Of a stretch of DNA of 64,000 nt, positions 22,469-34,799 are shown one piece after another. This DNA comes from Pseudisothecium myosuroides (taxonomy: Eukaryota > Streptophyta > Bryopsida > Hypnales > Lembophyllaceae), in contig OX637290.1 in the NCBI GenBank assembly GCA_951799445.1, forward strand, positions 23,926,987-23,990,986, written 5' to 3'. Positions within the stretch are counted from its first letter, which is position 1. Each line of letters opens with the position of its first letter. The position numbers and the translations under genes were made by a program. The notes below the pieces were generated by a model that was given only the letters and a program-made list of their open reading frames with translations, ran no database searches and was not told the DNA's origin.

Positions 22469-24880
22469 TGAAGAAAAAAATGCAGGTCTCGTTTATTTTC
22501 ATAAAAGAACAAGTGTGTACAAACCAAAGAGTTTTCTTCTTTTTTCCTCCTTCAACCACGTAGACAAAAACACAGTAGTAGTTTCAGTTCTCTCTTTGTC
22601 CAACCCATAGACAAATGCATTTGGATATTTTATTTTATTTTCATATAAATACTTTGTAAAATGCGCAAAGAGTTATTTTGTTTATTCCTTCAAGCACATG
22701 GAGAAATTTTTATTTTTGTTTTTTGTTTTTCCTTCAAATACATGAATAACTACACTAGGGCTTCTTTTCTTTTCTTTTCTTTTTCTTTCTTCCAATACAT
22801 GGACAAGTATACAAAGAATTTTATTTTTTATTTTATTTTCATCGAAGTCATGGAAATCATAAGAGGATTTTCTTAATCAATGAAGCACTATTCAAAGTTG
22901 GAGGACATGCACTGGACTTGCGACTCTCAATCACCAGGAAGAGGAGAAGGCGAATTGGCGAAGTAAACAGGGAGAGGAATTCACCTGGCCAATCGAAAGG
23001 ACCGGATGGACTTGCGGATGTCCTGCCTAGGTGCTGCCGGTCTTTTCGTCAACTCCTCTTCCGCTAGACTTGTAGATAGCCGGTTGCTTGCCCCAACCAG
23101 CCGGTCACCTGATTCGCTGTCGTCGCCTCTGTTTTCGCAGCTCTAACTGTGTCGACAACCGACGCACTGCAACCATGACTTTGATGTGGGGATTGGAATG
23201 CATTCGTGCGATTCAACAACATCTCCAGGGGCCAGATCAATTCCTCTAATGATTGCGTCTCCGCATCTACATATTGACATTCGTAGAAGTCGTCCTTGCA
23301 TAACTTCTCTTCAAAAGAATGAAGACCTGATTGCACTAGTTCCTGAATTTCAAAGAAATTTGGATCCGCATCACCAATTTCTTTATCGGAAGTGTGGTCC
23401 ATGAAATCAGTATGAACTTTGGATAGTAGAGGTACATATAAAGGAATCGGATAACTACTGTACGGTGATGATGGTTGAGCTGATTTTGAATTTGCGGTGG
23501 TCAATGCATGCAACAGATCCCTATTGTTGGAAGCCTCGCAACCTAGTAGGCGGTAGCTTTGCCTGATAGAGAGGCCGTCCCATGCTAGCTAAAAAGAAAC
23601 ATCTTCCAATGTCGATATGGCAACATTGAATTTGAAAATTTGTCTACTGCATGTTGAACTTGGGAATGTCGAATTACAAGAAATGTTTATTTTGTTATTG
23701 TCACAATCTGTTCTCTTGAGGTGGGGCATGAGTCTTGCACTCACTACTCATGTATCGCATGTAATTCTCCTCTGTTCTACTATTGCACTAGTTGAAGCAT
23801 TAAATCGCACAATGTTCACAAGCGAAAATAGAAAGAAGTAAAGTCATGAACACCAACTACAATCATGTCAATGACATGAATGATGTTGTTGTGGACTCTC
23901 ACACTCTGAAATCAAAATTTGTAGACCATCGAAATTTAAATGCGCACAGTGGGAAACAAATCGGCAAATGAGGTTGGAAGCGACAGCATGCAACATGTAC
24001 TACAATAATGACACACTATTCACGATTGGTATAAATCAATTCAATCCACTTGTCATGCACATACATGAGGTGCTTTTTTAGACCTCAATTTTATAGACTT
24101 TGGAATATGAGTATTCTTTGGGTATTAGCCTTTCCATTCAATGCTTGGAAGTCCAGTACAAGCTGCAATTTGCAAAAAAGGCTTCAATTCCAGCATTTAA
24201 TAGGAATTTTTTCACACTTCTTACTTGTTACAAAAAGAATTCTACCTTCTACACTAAGCACATGTGCACTTCTAAATCCCAAGAAAATTGCATATTCAAG
24301 GCAAGCTGTTGATAAATTTGAGTATTGTAATAAGTACCTCCGCCTTCCTTCAATTCATGAACGAAGGCGCTCTTCAATCAGCAGGTCGCGGCGCAGGACT
24401 TGCGCTGCAGCAGCGCAAGCGCGGTGCCTGCATTGGGTGCCCCAACCACCCTGCTGCAAACTCCGTCGTCGTCCAACAATTGCCAACACTCTACGCCGTT
24501 CGCCCTCCTTGCCGCAACTCCTTGCACAAGCTGTCAAGTCCCCTCTCGACAGCTCCCACAGCGCCAATCAGAGATGGTTGCAATTTGCCCCCTACCCCTG
24601 CAAGTTATTAGATATTTTGCCCATACTTATTGCCCTACCATTAGTCAATTCACTGTGAGTAACCACATGCCTTGCCCGACTTGCCCCTCCTCCTCCACTT
24701 TGTACAAAAAATGCCATAACTTCTTGCTGGATGGTCCAAATCAAGAAAAAATTTGACCCTTGTTTACCTCTTTCAATTCTTCAGCTACAAAAAAAGTTTC
24801 AAAAAATGTTAAAAACACAAATGCTCATAGATACATTCCGAAATTGCATTTGTCCTCCAAAAAAACAACGGTCCTTTCGA
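22469..24880. other. Unassigned region with one 149-codon minus ORF
   Basis: 22500-22870 is T-rich with loosely repeated CAATACATGGACAA-like words. An ORF at 23064-23513 (-) has a plausible acidic and serine-rich composition, but I recognise no domain and cannot call it a gene. 24350-24650 is an unusually GC-rich island that reads open in several frames and may be a captured gene fragment. Nothing here could be assembled into a transcript model. Confidence 0.3.
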
Positions 24881-25123
24881 CATTAGAAGAGATTTTGGGG
24901 CATTAGAGGGCCATTTCAGGCCCATTCCCCATTTTGTTCTTGATGCAATAAAGAAATGTCGGGCGGCTGTCAGAACCCTCATTATCAAAAAATAAATAAA
25001 AAAATAAAAAAATATAACGTGGCACTCTTTAGACCACGTCGGACTACGCGTATGGCAGAGTTCCCAGGCTGGGAACGGCTTGGGAACTCGCAATATTCTA
25101 CACCCCTCAAATCTCTTCTAATG
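24881..25123. mobile_element. 243-bp MITE, copy 1 (CATTAGAAGAGAT ends)
   Basis: Begins CATTAGAAGAGATTTTGGGG and ends CCCCTCAAATCTCTTCTAATG, an inverted pair of about 20 bp. The interior has a GGGCCATTTCAGGCCC-type palindrome and GGGAAC words. Its length is identical to copy 2 at 25534-25776. No target duplication longer than 2 bp is visible. Confidence 0.8.
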
Positions 25124-25830
25124 GATTAAAAATAGTTGTTGTTGCCAACTAAAGGCAAAAAAAGAAAATCAAAGCCAAAATTAAAAAATCAATTTTAATT
25201 CAACCTAAATTTAGAATGAATATAGTACAGTTTAGGCAAATGAAAAACAAACTTGGAACATGTTTTTGGAAATCCCGCTCTTGAGATGGTGTATTTCTAT
25301 TAGAAAAACTAGCCTACCAAATTTAACAACGTAATTATTCAAAAAAGGTACTCAATATTAAAAACCACTAAAATTGTATGATTGTGTGACATATATTTGA
25401 AATTCAATCTCACCTATTGTATTTATTTTGAAACAATTGAAATGATTCAAGTACAAGTTTTATTGCTATGGGAAGCTTACTCTTAAATCTCATATTCATT
25501 CAATCAATTTTGCAATATTTTTGGCACAAAACACATTAGAAGAGATTTGGGGGCACAACAAAACTGCGAGTTTCTAGGTTGTGGGAACTCTGGGAACGCC
25601 CTGGGAACTGTAATAAAAAATTAATATTTAATTAATTTTATAAATTAATTTAATATTATATATTTTTTTAATTTTTTAATTTTTTAAATATTTATTATTA
25701 TTAAAATATCTTGATTGTTCCCAGCAAGGAGAACAAGCCTAAAATGGCCCTCCCTGCCTTCAAGTCTCCCCTAATGCTTCCGCATTGAATGTGTGACGCA
25801 AAATAGGATATGTGTTTCTTGCAATCACCG
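25124..25830. repeat. Dispersed AT-rich repeat, copy 2, with nested MITE
   Basis: Homologous to 130-598, with the same terminal GTGTTTCTTGCAATCACC. Relative to copy 1 it is interrupted near 25534 by a MITE; the sequence resumes at CTTCCGCATTGAA, matching CTTCTGCATTGAA in copy 1. Confidence 0.75.
25534..25776. mobile_element. 243-bp MITE, copy 2, nested in a repeat
   Basis: Begins CATTAGAAGAGATTTGGGGG and ends TCTCCCCTAATG. It contains TGGGAACTCTGGGAACGCCCTGGGAAC, related to the interior of copy 1. Comparison with 130-598 shows where it entered. The middle is a run of A and T around 25610-25700. Confidence 0.75.
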
Positions 25831-26326
25831 AGGATGGGATTTTGTTCCAACTACAATTACATTTATTTACTTTGAGCACTTGTATAATTGTAGGGCCGGA
25901 GGTTTTGTGAAGAAAAGGTGTTTGTATTTGGAGTTCTGTTGAGGACTATAGTAGATGTTTTATCTATATATAATTTTTTGGCGGTTGGGATTTATAATGT
26001 AGGCAAAATATTTGGATTGCTAGTTTTTTGTGGGAAATTTGGATCTTGTATTAGATGATCAATTGGATGTGCTATATGTTATAGTGTCTACTTAGAAGTT
26101 GGCTAGGATGTGTATCTAAAAATGGAAATTGGTTTGGTGTTTTTGAAGTGTATCAATGTGGATTTTGTAATATGATGATTGTAACGCTTTTGGGATTGTT
26201 CTAGGCTGCTAGTCTTGCCTAAACGCCTAGTAGATGGCTAATAAATTTGACAAAATATTATGCGGGTGTACAAGGCCATTTCTTGTTTAGGTGTGTGAAA
26301 AGCAAAGCCTAGATATCCAAAGATAT

Positions 26327-26461
26327 ACTAGTAGAAAAACATATTCTAAATGACTATCCTCAATGACTGAAAAGTGTCCACAATGACTCATTTATAGCCA
26401 TTGTAGACAAATTTTTCCTAGTCATTTAGGACAATCATTTATACCTTGTTTTCTACTAGTA
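26327..26461. mobile_element. Small palindromic MITE with ACTAGTAGAAAA ends
   Basis: About 135 bp that fold back: TACTAGTAGAAAAACA on the left is inverted as TGTTTTCTACTAGTA on the right. Internal repeats of AATGACTATCCTCAATGACT pair with AGTCATTTAGGACAATCATT. The termini resemble degenerate CACTA ends. A target duplication could not be fixed because the ends are themselves palindromic. Confidence 0.65.
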
Positions 26462-28146
26462 ATATATAGCATCTCTTTTGTTTCGAGAGTTGAATTTAGG
26501 CAATTGTGTGGGACATGTTGTAGGTGAAGAAATTTGGAGAGTGGATAATTTGAAATTTTATTATAATATTATAATAATATTAGACAAGAGAAGCAAGTAA
26601 TGTATATTGTGAGTTGCAAAGTGGGTTGCCTTTATATGTTTTTTATTTTTATTTTTCGTATAGCCATATATACAATTTTGGTTTCAAATGATTGGAGGGA
26701 TGGATATAAAAACGTGTTACATATTATGTTACTACGGTATTGTTGCTAGAGCCATCGGAGTCTTGTTTTTGAGATATTAAGGACGTATTTGTCTTTTTCA
26801 TTATACAAGTGTGCAATTTTGTGTTGCATATAGATGGTTGGAATGACTACTTCAATATCTTTGTCTGGATTACATTCAATTCAAGTGATGACAATGAATG
26901 GCATTGGCGGATTGGTGACTATGAACAATGTATCTAAATATAATGGTGTTATGATTGATTGATATATAGTTTTTATTATGTTTAATATATGCATGTTTTG
27001 TCTGATTCTATAGTATTGATGTAAAAGTTAGAGGTTGTAGGTGCATATGAATGTGTTTAAGGAAAAAGATTCATCCATAATCATCCATAGTCATCCATTT
27101 TCTTGCATTGCACCAAAAAATTCATGAAAGAAATTTTTTCCCTCTTCATAGCTTTCACGCAAAGGAAGGTCACTTTGACCCCATGTGTGCAACCAACATG
27201 TTGCTATTTTCATAAAACTCATTGTTAGCCCTTGCAATATTAATAGTATTCCAACATGTCCAATTTGTGGCTTCAAATTCGCATTTTTGGATCAAAAATA
27301 GGACTAAACCCTCCAAAATGGCCAAGGTAGACACCCAATTGTAGGCAAGTTAAAGATAATAATAATTTTTTTAATTAAAAAATTATTCAATGTTTGCAAC
27401 TATCACATCTACCTTCATTCCAAATTTCATGTGAAATAGACAAATGATGCAAAAGTTATGAGCAAAAAACCACCTATCCGAGGGCAAGGGGACAAGAAAT
27501 AGGACAAGTGTTTCTTACAATCACCCAAATATGTGTTTTGTTCACTTTGGTTGGTATATAATTGAAGAAGTACTAAGGTGAAAGTTGGTTAGTGTTTCAA
27601 GCATGGGGTTGGCATGTTGTATGATATTGTTTGTCACAAAATAATTGCGAGGCTAGTATCTATGAAGCATTCTTAATGAGAGGAGTCGGTGTAGTATATG
27701 TATAAGCAAATTGTTGTGAGAGTTGTTGAACATTGTTTGTAATGAGTTGGTCAGGAATTGGTCTAGAGTTGTAATTTGGTAGTTGGTAATTTTCTAATGT
27801 ATTTTAATGAAAAATTATCTATCAAATTGGAATACATTACAGAATTAGGATACCAAATTTGTTTGAAGCTGGTATTTGTAGTTGTGGGAATTTGGGGTAT
27901 ATATTGTGAAGGTGTATTTTTGCTTCATATATGAGGGGATAGAGAATAGGAAAAATAGGAAAGTATAGACATACAATCTTAGTGAGGAGTAGAATTTCTT
28001 AGAAGCCTCTATTTTTTATGCACAATTATATAATATTCTAGTTCTCAATAGATGGTGCTTAATCTACTTTGATCATTAAATGCATCTTTGAATTGTTCAA
28101 CAATGCATGTTAGGCATGCCGCTTTGAAGGAGAATGTTTTTAGGAG
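26462..28146. other. Repeat-derived AT-rich DNA
   Basis: About 27270-27526 ends in ACAAGTGTTTCTTACAATCACCC and matches the reversed start of the element at 28147, with shared CAAGGGGACAAGAAATAGGACAAGTG. It is therefore one end of the same transposon family; its other end was not found. No gene was recognised. Confidence 0.45.
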
Positions 28147-28510
28147 TCAATGCAAGAAACACTTGTCCTTTCTTTTGTCCCCTTGGCTTTAGACAAATAG
28201 TTTTTTGCTCAGATTTTTGTAAAGAAGAATCTTCAAGTTAGAAAAAATGTATTTTATTTATTTATTTATTATTTTCTAAAAATCAAATCCAAAAGCGTCT
28301 ATTTTCTTACATTTTCCATCACTCTTTGAAAGTGCATAATTTTTAGAGATAATTTTTTCTAGGTTTGAATTTTTCCATTCATATTATTTCGAATGCTTTT
28401 TAAATTATCCATATTTTATTCCATTGTTAAAAATTTTATTCCAAAAGTTATAGTACTCCAGTATTAAGGCCATTTTGAGCCAAAACCAGCAGGTGTTTCT
28501 TGCAACTACC
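28147..28510. mobile_element. Short TIR element with TGCAAGAAACACTTG ends
   Basis: The left end TGCAAGAAACACTTGTCC is inverted at the right as GCAGGTGTTTCTTGCA. This pair bounds about 364 bp of AT-rich non-coding DNA. The same terminus occurs singly at 579-598, 11398-11416, 25811-25829, 27507-27525 and, inverted, 29581-29595. Superfamily is unclear because no target duplication is visible. Confidence 0.6.
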
Positions 28511-30217
28511 CCTGGGTCAAATTTATTTCATGGAAGTTAATTTGTAATATTAAGTTTATTGTTGGAGAATTTTCATATATTTTTATTGAGTTTAATAAAT
28601 TTTTTGTCAAGTTTTTAAATTGATGATATAGAATATGGTACTAGATAATATGTATATCCGAGTCTAGTCTAATGACTATATCAATCATGCCTAGTTTTTG
28701 TCTCATGGAAGCTGGACTTTTGTATAATAGGTGACATTGTGTAGATAGTTTTGTTAGGGTGCTCTATTTTTGCAAGTTCCAAGTTGAATGAGGGAATAAT
28801 TTGAATATCTAGGTATGGATATGTCTCATTTTAATTAAGGACAAGGAGACTTTGACCTCGGTAGTTAATATTGTAGGATTAAACGTGTACTTTAAAAGCT
28901 TTGAGAGCCATTTTTGGTTTATGTAAATACCTAATTACTGTGCATTCAAGAACACCAACATCCATCCTTGCCCATTTACAAAATTTGTGAATTTGTTAAA
29001 TTGAGGTACATTGGATGGAGGTAATATCATTGAATAGAGAGTTCAAGTCATCAATATAGACAATTGAGTTAATGGTTGTTTATGAGGTGTAAAATATGTA
29101 TCCTTAATTGTTCTAGCTTAGCCAATGGAGTAGTGGTTCTAGAAAGATAATGAAGAAATAATGACATTCTTCTTGCATGTTTCTCGAAGAATTGAAATGG
29201 TTTTGGTTTGTTCAAAGTGTTTTCTAGAAAAAAATTTGTTGTAGAATGTTGGACTATTGTAGATAGGGATAAAATTGGACTAAAGGTGGACAATGGTTAT
29301 GCATACATTAGCTTATAAACGATACGGTAGACGGTTTGTGTCCAATTAATGACATAGAATCCTTCTATATAGGACAAAAGTGCAGTTATTCATCCTCAAA
29401 ATTTTGTTGTAAAAAGAGGAGGTCTTCTACAATAGTTTAACTTCCAATAAGTATTTTTTTTTTTTTTAAGGCAATGATTCTTATAATATTTGAAGGCATG
29501 ATTCTACAATTACGAGTCTGTTTTTTAATCCATTAAGATTTGGTTGACCACTTTCTAGTTGAAATTGACAAAAGGGTGAATGCAAGAAACACTTGCCGAT
29601 TTTGTTGCGTTTTTACAGTACTCATGGTTTTTCTTCTGGAGTACTATAAAATTAGAAAAATAATTTTTAAAAAACAAAAAAAATATGGCTAACGTATACA
29701 CCTTTAAAATGAAGGTAACCACCAAAGGAAATGCATAGAAAAATTCTTTAAGCTAGAGAACTAGAAAAGTGCCAAATCTTAGGAAAATGGATATTTTGAT
29801 GTATAAATTAGTTAAAAATAGGAAACAAAAGAAAATAATATTTTTATATGTTTCAAAATGCAAGTAGAAAGAAGCACACTTTGTGGACTTCCACACCATA
29901 TACAATTAATTATTTTTAGAATTCCTTTAGACAGTAGCTACAAGTCTACTAGAAGACCATACCCTCTAGATTTCAGCTCAAAATTCGTTTTTTTGGATAC
30001 TAAGTAGTACTAAAAACCTCCAAATTGGCAAGTGTGACATAAAATTGGGGGCTATTTTTGGACAATAAACTATTTTTGAAAATTACCAAAAAATTAGGTA
30101 AGGTGTATAATAGTCATGAATACCTTGCATATAAATCTTGAGTCATTTGGAGCCAGAATGCAAAAGTTATAACCAAAAAACAAATCAAAGCGCAAGGTTT
30201 GACGCAAAATAATAAGT
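28511..30217. other. Repeat-derived AT-rich DNA
   Basis: 29330-29430 is an inverted copy of about 1030-1110, and 29577-29790 an inverted copy of about 11190-11417. About 29980-30215 resembles 27260-27480. No gene was recognised. Confidence 0.45.
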
Positions 30218-30772
30218 AACTGTAGGATCTTATAGTACACTGATTTGAGAAGATGTGGAAAAAATTTCAAAAATTTCCACCATGTGGATTCCAAGATATT
30301 AGTGTTTGAATTGACAAAAATCTTTTTTTTGTCCCTACAAAAAAACGGGCAGCTGCACTTCACAAGGTCACATTTGTATGAAAAAATATTGAAAATGGTG
30401 GTTATCCTTTGGATTCATTCTTCAAGGCAATTAAATTGACTACATGCTTGAAAATGTTCAAATCATTTGGATTTGTACAACGTATAGGAAAAAAATAGTC
30501 AGTAGAAAGAAGTAGAAAATGATTCAAAATACAAAATTTTCAAGAATTTACTTATGGAATTGAAAAATGCCAATCCCAATGTTGTAATGTTGTAATAAAA
30601 AATCTGCATCCAATGTTTGTTTGTTTTTTTCAAAAATATTGAAAGTTGAGTTAAATAAAGGACTTCAAAGTTTATTATAGAGTAGAGATTCCATAACTAC
30701 AGTCAAACTAAAACTCCTCATAACTTTCATCTCATTAATCAAAATGAAATGATTCAAAGTTTTCCACGTATA

Positions 30773-30850
<78 letters not shown>

Positions 30851-31126
30851 ACCACTTTCAAATTTTTGTTTTTGAAAAAAGTGATTTTAAGGAATTTTTT
30901 TGAGTTACTTGGGCTGCCAGCCAAATGTGGAAAATTACATATCATGCAATAACTTTTTAACCATGTAGTCAAAAGTTAAGAAATGTGTTGGATCTTAAAG
31001 CTACTCTTCAGGCACATCTTGTGTGAAAATTTCAAAGAAAAAAAATAAAAAATTTGTTTGTAGTGAGCTGCCCAAAATTGCTACGTTGCCAAAAAACGGT
31101 GTTTCAATTGGTCCTTCAGGGATTAA
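30218..31126. mobile_element. TTAA-type MITE, element C, left end missing
   Basis: Matches element B (31690-32500) in the same orientation from GTAGGATCTTATAG onward. The right end is GGTCCTTCAGGGA followed by TTAA at 31123-31126. Its left end is replaced by another repeat. It holds a long (TA)n microsatellite at about 30769-30850 where element B has only ATACATATAAATC. Confidence 0.75.
30769..30850. repeat. (TA)n microsatellite
   Basis: About 80 bp of almost pure TA dinucleotide with one TG interruption near the start. It lies inside TTAA element C. The surrounding open frame is fortuitous. Confidence 0.95.
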
Positions 31127-31584
31127 TCGGGATGGTCAAATGCCACAAAATTTATTGCAGAGCCCTAAGCATTCACCTGGATTTCAATTGGTATGGGCAG
31201 CCTGGGTACGCAACTCCCATATTATATGGCCCTGATTATAATTACTTATAATGCATTTTAGTTCAATTTCAAGGGATACAATTTGTTTTAATGTAGAAAA
31301 TTCTTGTAGCCCTCTTAACAAGGAATCCAAAAACATAATTATATATATGAAATGATATATCTTTGGGGCCAATAATAGCATTAAAAAACTAATTATATGA
31401 AGTTTTTTAATACATGTATCATAGGACAAGCTACCCAACTTTTGGGGCTTTTTAATAAAAATTTAATTTTAATAGGAGGGAACTTTTTGTAAAGAATTTT
31501 TAAAACTATGCATAGGTGTTTCAATTCTTCAATATACATTGTGAGTTTTTTAGTCATATGTATGCAATTCAACATTTTCTACAT

Positions 31585-32524
31585 TTAACCCCTAAAGGTT
31601 TTAGACTATGTTTTCACCAAAAATGCTCCCAAACTGCCATTTCTAATACTAGTGCCAAATTTTAGAAAAAAAACATTTTTGGACACATGTAACCATAGGA
31701 TCTTATAGTAAACTTATTTGAAAAGATGTGGAAAAAATTTCAGAATTTTCCACTATGTGGATTGCAAGATAATAGCGTTTGAATTGACAAAAACCCTTTT
31801 TTTGTCCCTGCGAAAAAACGGGCAGCTGCCCTTCACAAGGTCACATTTGTATGAAAAAATGTCCAAAATGGTGGTTACTTCTTGGATTCATTCTTCAAGG
31901 CAAGTTGGCTACATACTTGAAAATTTCAGATCATTTGGAATTGTACAACATATAGGAAAAAATAGTAAGTAGGAAGAGGTAGAGAATGATTCAAAACACT
32001 AAATTGTTGAGTATTTATTTATGGAATTGAAAAATGCCAATCCCAACGGTTGTAATGTTTTAATAAACAATCTACACCCTATTTTTTTATTTTTTTTCAA
32101 AAATATTGAAAATTGAGTTAAATAAAGGACTTCAAAGTTTATTTTAGAGTAGAGATTCCATAATTATTCTCGAACTAAGACTCCTCATAACTTTTGACTC
32201 ATTGATTGGAATGGAATGATTCAAAGCTTCCCGCATACATATAAATCTAAAGAAACAATTTCAAATCTTTATTTTTCAAAAAAGTGATTTTTAAAGAAGT
32301 TTTTTTGCTGCCCGGGCTGCCTGCCGGCCAATGAAAATGACATATCATGCAATAACTTTTTAACCATGTAGTCAAAAGTTATGAAAATTGTTGGGCTTTA
32401 AAGCTACTCTTTGGGAAAATGTTGTGTGAAAATTTCAAAGGAAAAAAATAAAAACTCCGCTCGTATTGAGCTGCCGAAAAAAGCTATATTCTCAAAAAAG
32501 CATGTTCATTGCTTTAGGGGTTAA
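31585..32524. mobile_element. Complete TTAA-flanked (piggyBac-type) MITE, element B
   Basis: Bounded by TTAA at 31585-31588 and 32521-32524. The ends are CCCCTAAAGG and GCTTTAGGGG, nine of ten bases inverted-complementary. Inside the TTAAs it is 932 bp, AT-rich and non-coding. Direct homology to C and inverted homology to E at 54043-54975 show that B is a well-bounded family reference. Its ends match the CCC-starting, TTAA-targeting signature of piggyBac. Confidence 0.88.
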
Positions 32525-34799
32525 TTCTATTTTAATTTGGTCTTTACCCAACTTTTTGGTCTTTTTAATTTGATATAATTTTTACAAAAGCTGTCCTCTG
32601 AGCCGTTTTAGTGCCGATGACCCCTGTGAATAATACATGAGTTGCGTACCCGGGATGGGCAGATCTCCCAAATTTATCACAATTTGGTATTTCTTTATTT
32701 TGTTCACCCTAAAACCAAAAAAAGTCTTGCCCACCAGCCCACCTCCAGAATTGACCATAGTCCTTAACGGGTTAAGGATTAGACGTTGTCCTCGTCCTAG
32801 CATGGCTTCAGTTTGAGCAAGTGGGGAAAGCAGGAATTGTCGCTGGGAACCGTCCGCTATAATAAGCTCTTCATCTCTTGAATATACAATCTTTCGTTGA
32901 CAAATCCAACCCAGTTGCAAGCATTGACATCAGTGTCAATAAATCTAATATACTCGGTGCACTCGTCATCACTCGCAATCCATTATAACTTAAAAGCAAC
33001 TCCCCATTCTCTTCACAAATGCACTCGGCCAAGTTGACAATTATTCTGTCAGCACTCAGCAGTGAGTTGCAAGCAGCAGCTTCAGGAAGCACCCTTCAAT
33101 CACTAACCTTCCGTTCCTCGACCGACAATTCCCGATTTGCCGTGTGCTACCTCAGTTTTTCAAGGCAGCAAAACTCTTGTTTGTAAACCAAATATCATGA
33201 CTTTTGAAAACCGTCGATCAACACTTTTGACTTGTTATTAGCAGTAGCTACAGTGGATTGAATCCCATTTCACACTTCACTATCAGCAGAGGATAATTAT
33301 TACATAGTCACATGGTTGACTTTTGGCACTAGATGAGTTACACCTAGTACTTAAAAGCTAATTGCAAAACCAACCTACACTTTTCTTAGCTTCTTTTCAT
33401 GATCATGAGACGCTTAGCCTAATAATAATAGTAACTATGCTCAAATGCTTGTAGGGGCCATAGCTCTGCCATTGGCTGCAAAAAATGCTTCGTCTACCAA
33501 TCCTTGCCGCTTGCAATTGGGCTAAATGTAGTGCGATGATTGCTAAGATTTCTACCACAGAGAAGATGATCCTCCGGAATTTTGATATTAGGCATTGGAG
33601 TCAATTATAGATTTAATTTGCTGTTGATCATGAGCCTTGGAGTAACTTAGTTCGGTTTCGTTCTTTGGTTTGGGTGGGCTTGCTCCCTAACTTCTCGCTG
33701 GCTTGCGGTTCGTGTTTATCCCTCCCTAATAATCTCAGTAGAGCCTGTGTCTGCAGTCTCATTTGTTCCCCTCCAAAAGAGAAAATTCGATCTCACGACG
33801 GTTAGTATTTTGTCCTTCCTTCCACATTTTCAGGGACATTGCCGATTCAACTGAAGCTCCAGCCGATGTTCTTCCACCGGAAGCCATGGAGTTGACTTGT
33901 CATTCGACTCGGCCGTAGTTATGTTGCAACTCGATCGTGATGACGCCCAATTGAGCACGATTATCAAAATCACGAGTTCACGTGGTTCAGCACAGGAGAT
34001 AGAACATATATAGCTAGAGTTATTCACGTCTCGATCTGATCACGTAGTTTAAATTCTTCATAACTTTGGTCTTTGTCGTCACCATCCGTCTACAGTTAGT
34101 TAGTTATTAAAGTTACGCTGAGGATGCAGAGGTACGTCCTGAAGTGCTTCAGCTGGTGACTCCCCAATAGCACGTGAGCATGAAAAGCAAGCAAAAATGA
34201 ATATTATTCGTGCACACAAGATTTCAGGTATAAATACAAATGTCAACAAAAGAATGTTCTTTAAATAGCTAGGTTCTCGTCTAAGTTTCAACTGATCCAG
34301 ACACGAATTCAGAGCCTTAGTAGTTGACAGACGCGTTGACAGACCCGGGTCCGGTTGCATGGACACCAAGGTCTTCACCGTTTCCACTCAGGCTGGGGTT
34401 GAATTGCGAATCTAGTCTATATATGTAAACTAAGGATAGTAAACTACGTATGCCATGACGTTTATCCTTTGACAATTGATCGATCAAGTCTGCACCTATT
34501 TTCAATATAAAGCTCGGCATATCTGGATTGGGTCTATTCCACAACCATCTGTACTCCACCACTCACAATTTATGTCGAAAGCGTGTTTTGTACTCTACTA
34601 GAGTTTGCAATTCAGCCCACAGATAGATTCAACAGTCGGATTGAGCACCACTGCGCCGGCCGGCCAGGTCGATTTGAATTGCTTCGACAATATTATTCTT
34701 CAGAGGTTGGAGTGTCTCAAAGATAAAAGTTTGGTGTTGACGTACCGCAGGCTGAGATCTAAAACTTTCGACTAAAGCGTTTGGGTTATTGTTCAAAGA
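32525..34799. other. Unassigned region and 5' flank of the carbonic anhydrase gene
   Basis: Not repeat-like and closer to genic base composition. Minus ORFs at 32582-33092 and others to 34901 show no recognisable domain. A possible acceptor TTTTCAG near 33831 precedes a short open stretch, too little to call a gene. The leader of the carbonic anhydrase probably starts in the last few hundred bases. Confidence 0.35.

Noticed and set aside
30749..30952. ORF rich in Tyr-Ile repeats
   Set aside because: It is a translation of the (TA)n microsatellite and has no independent support.
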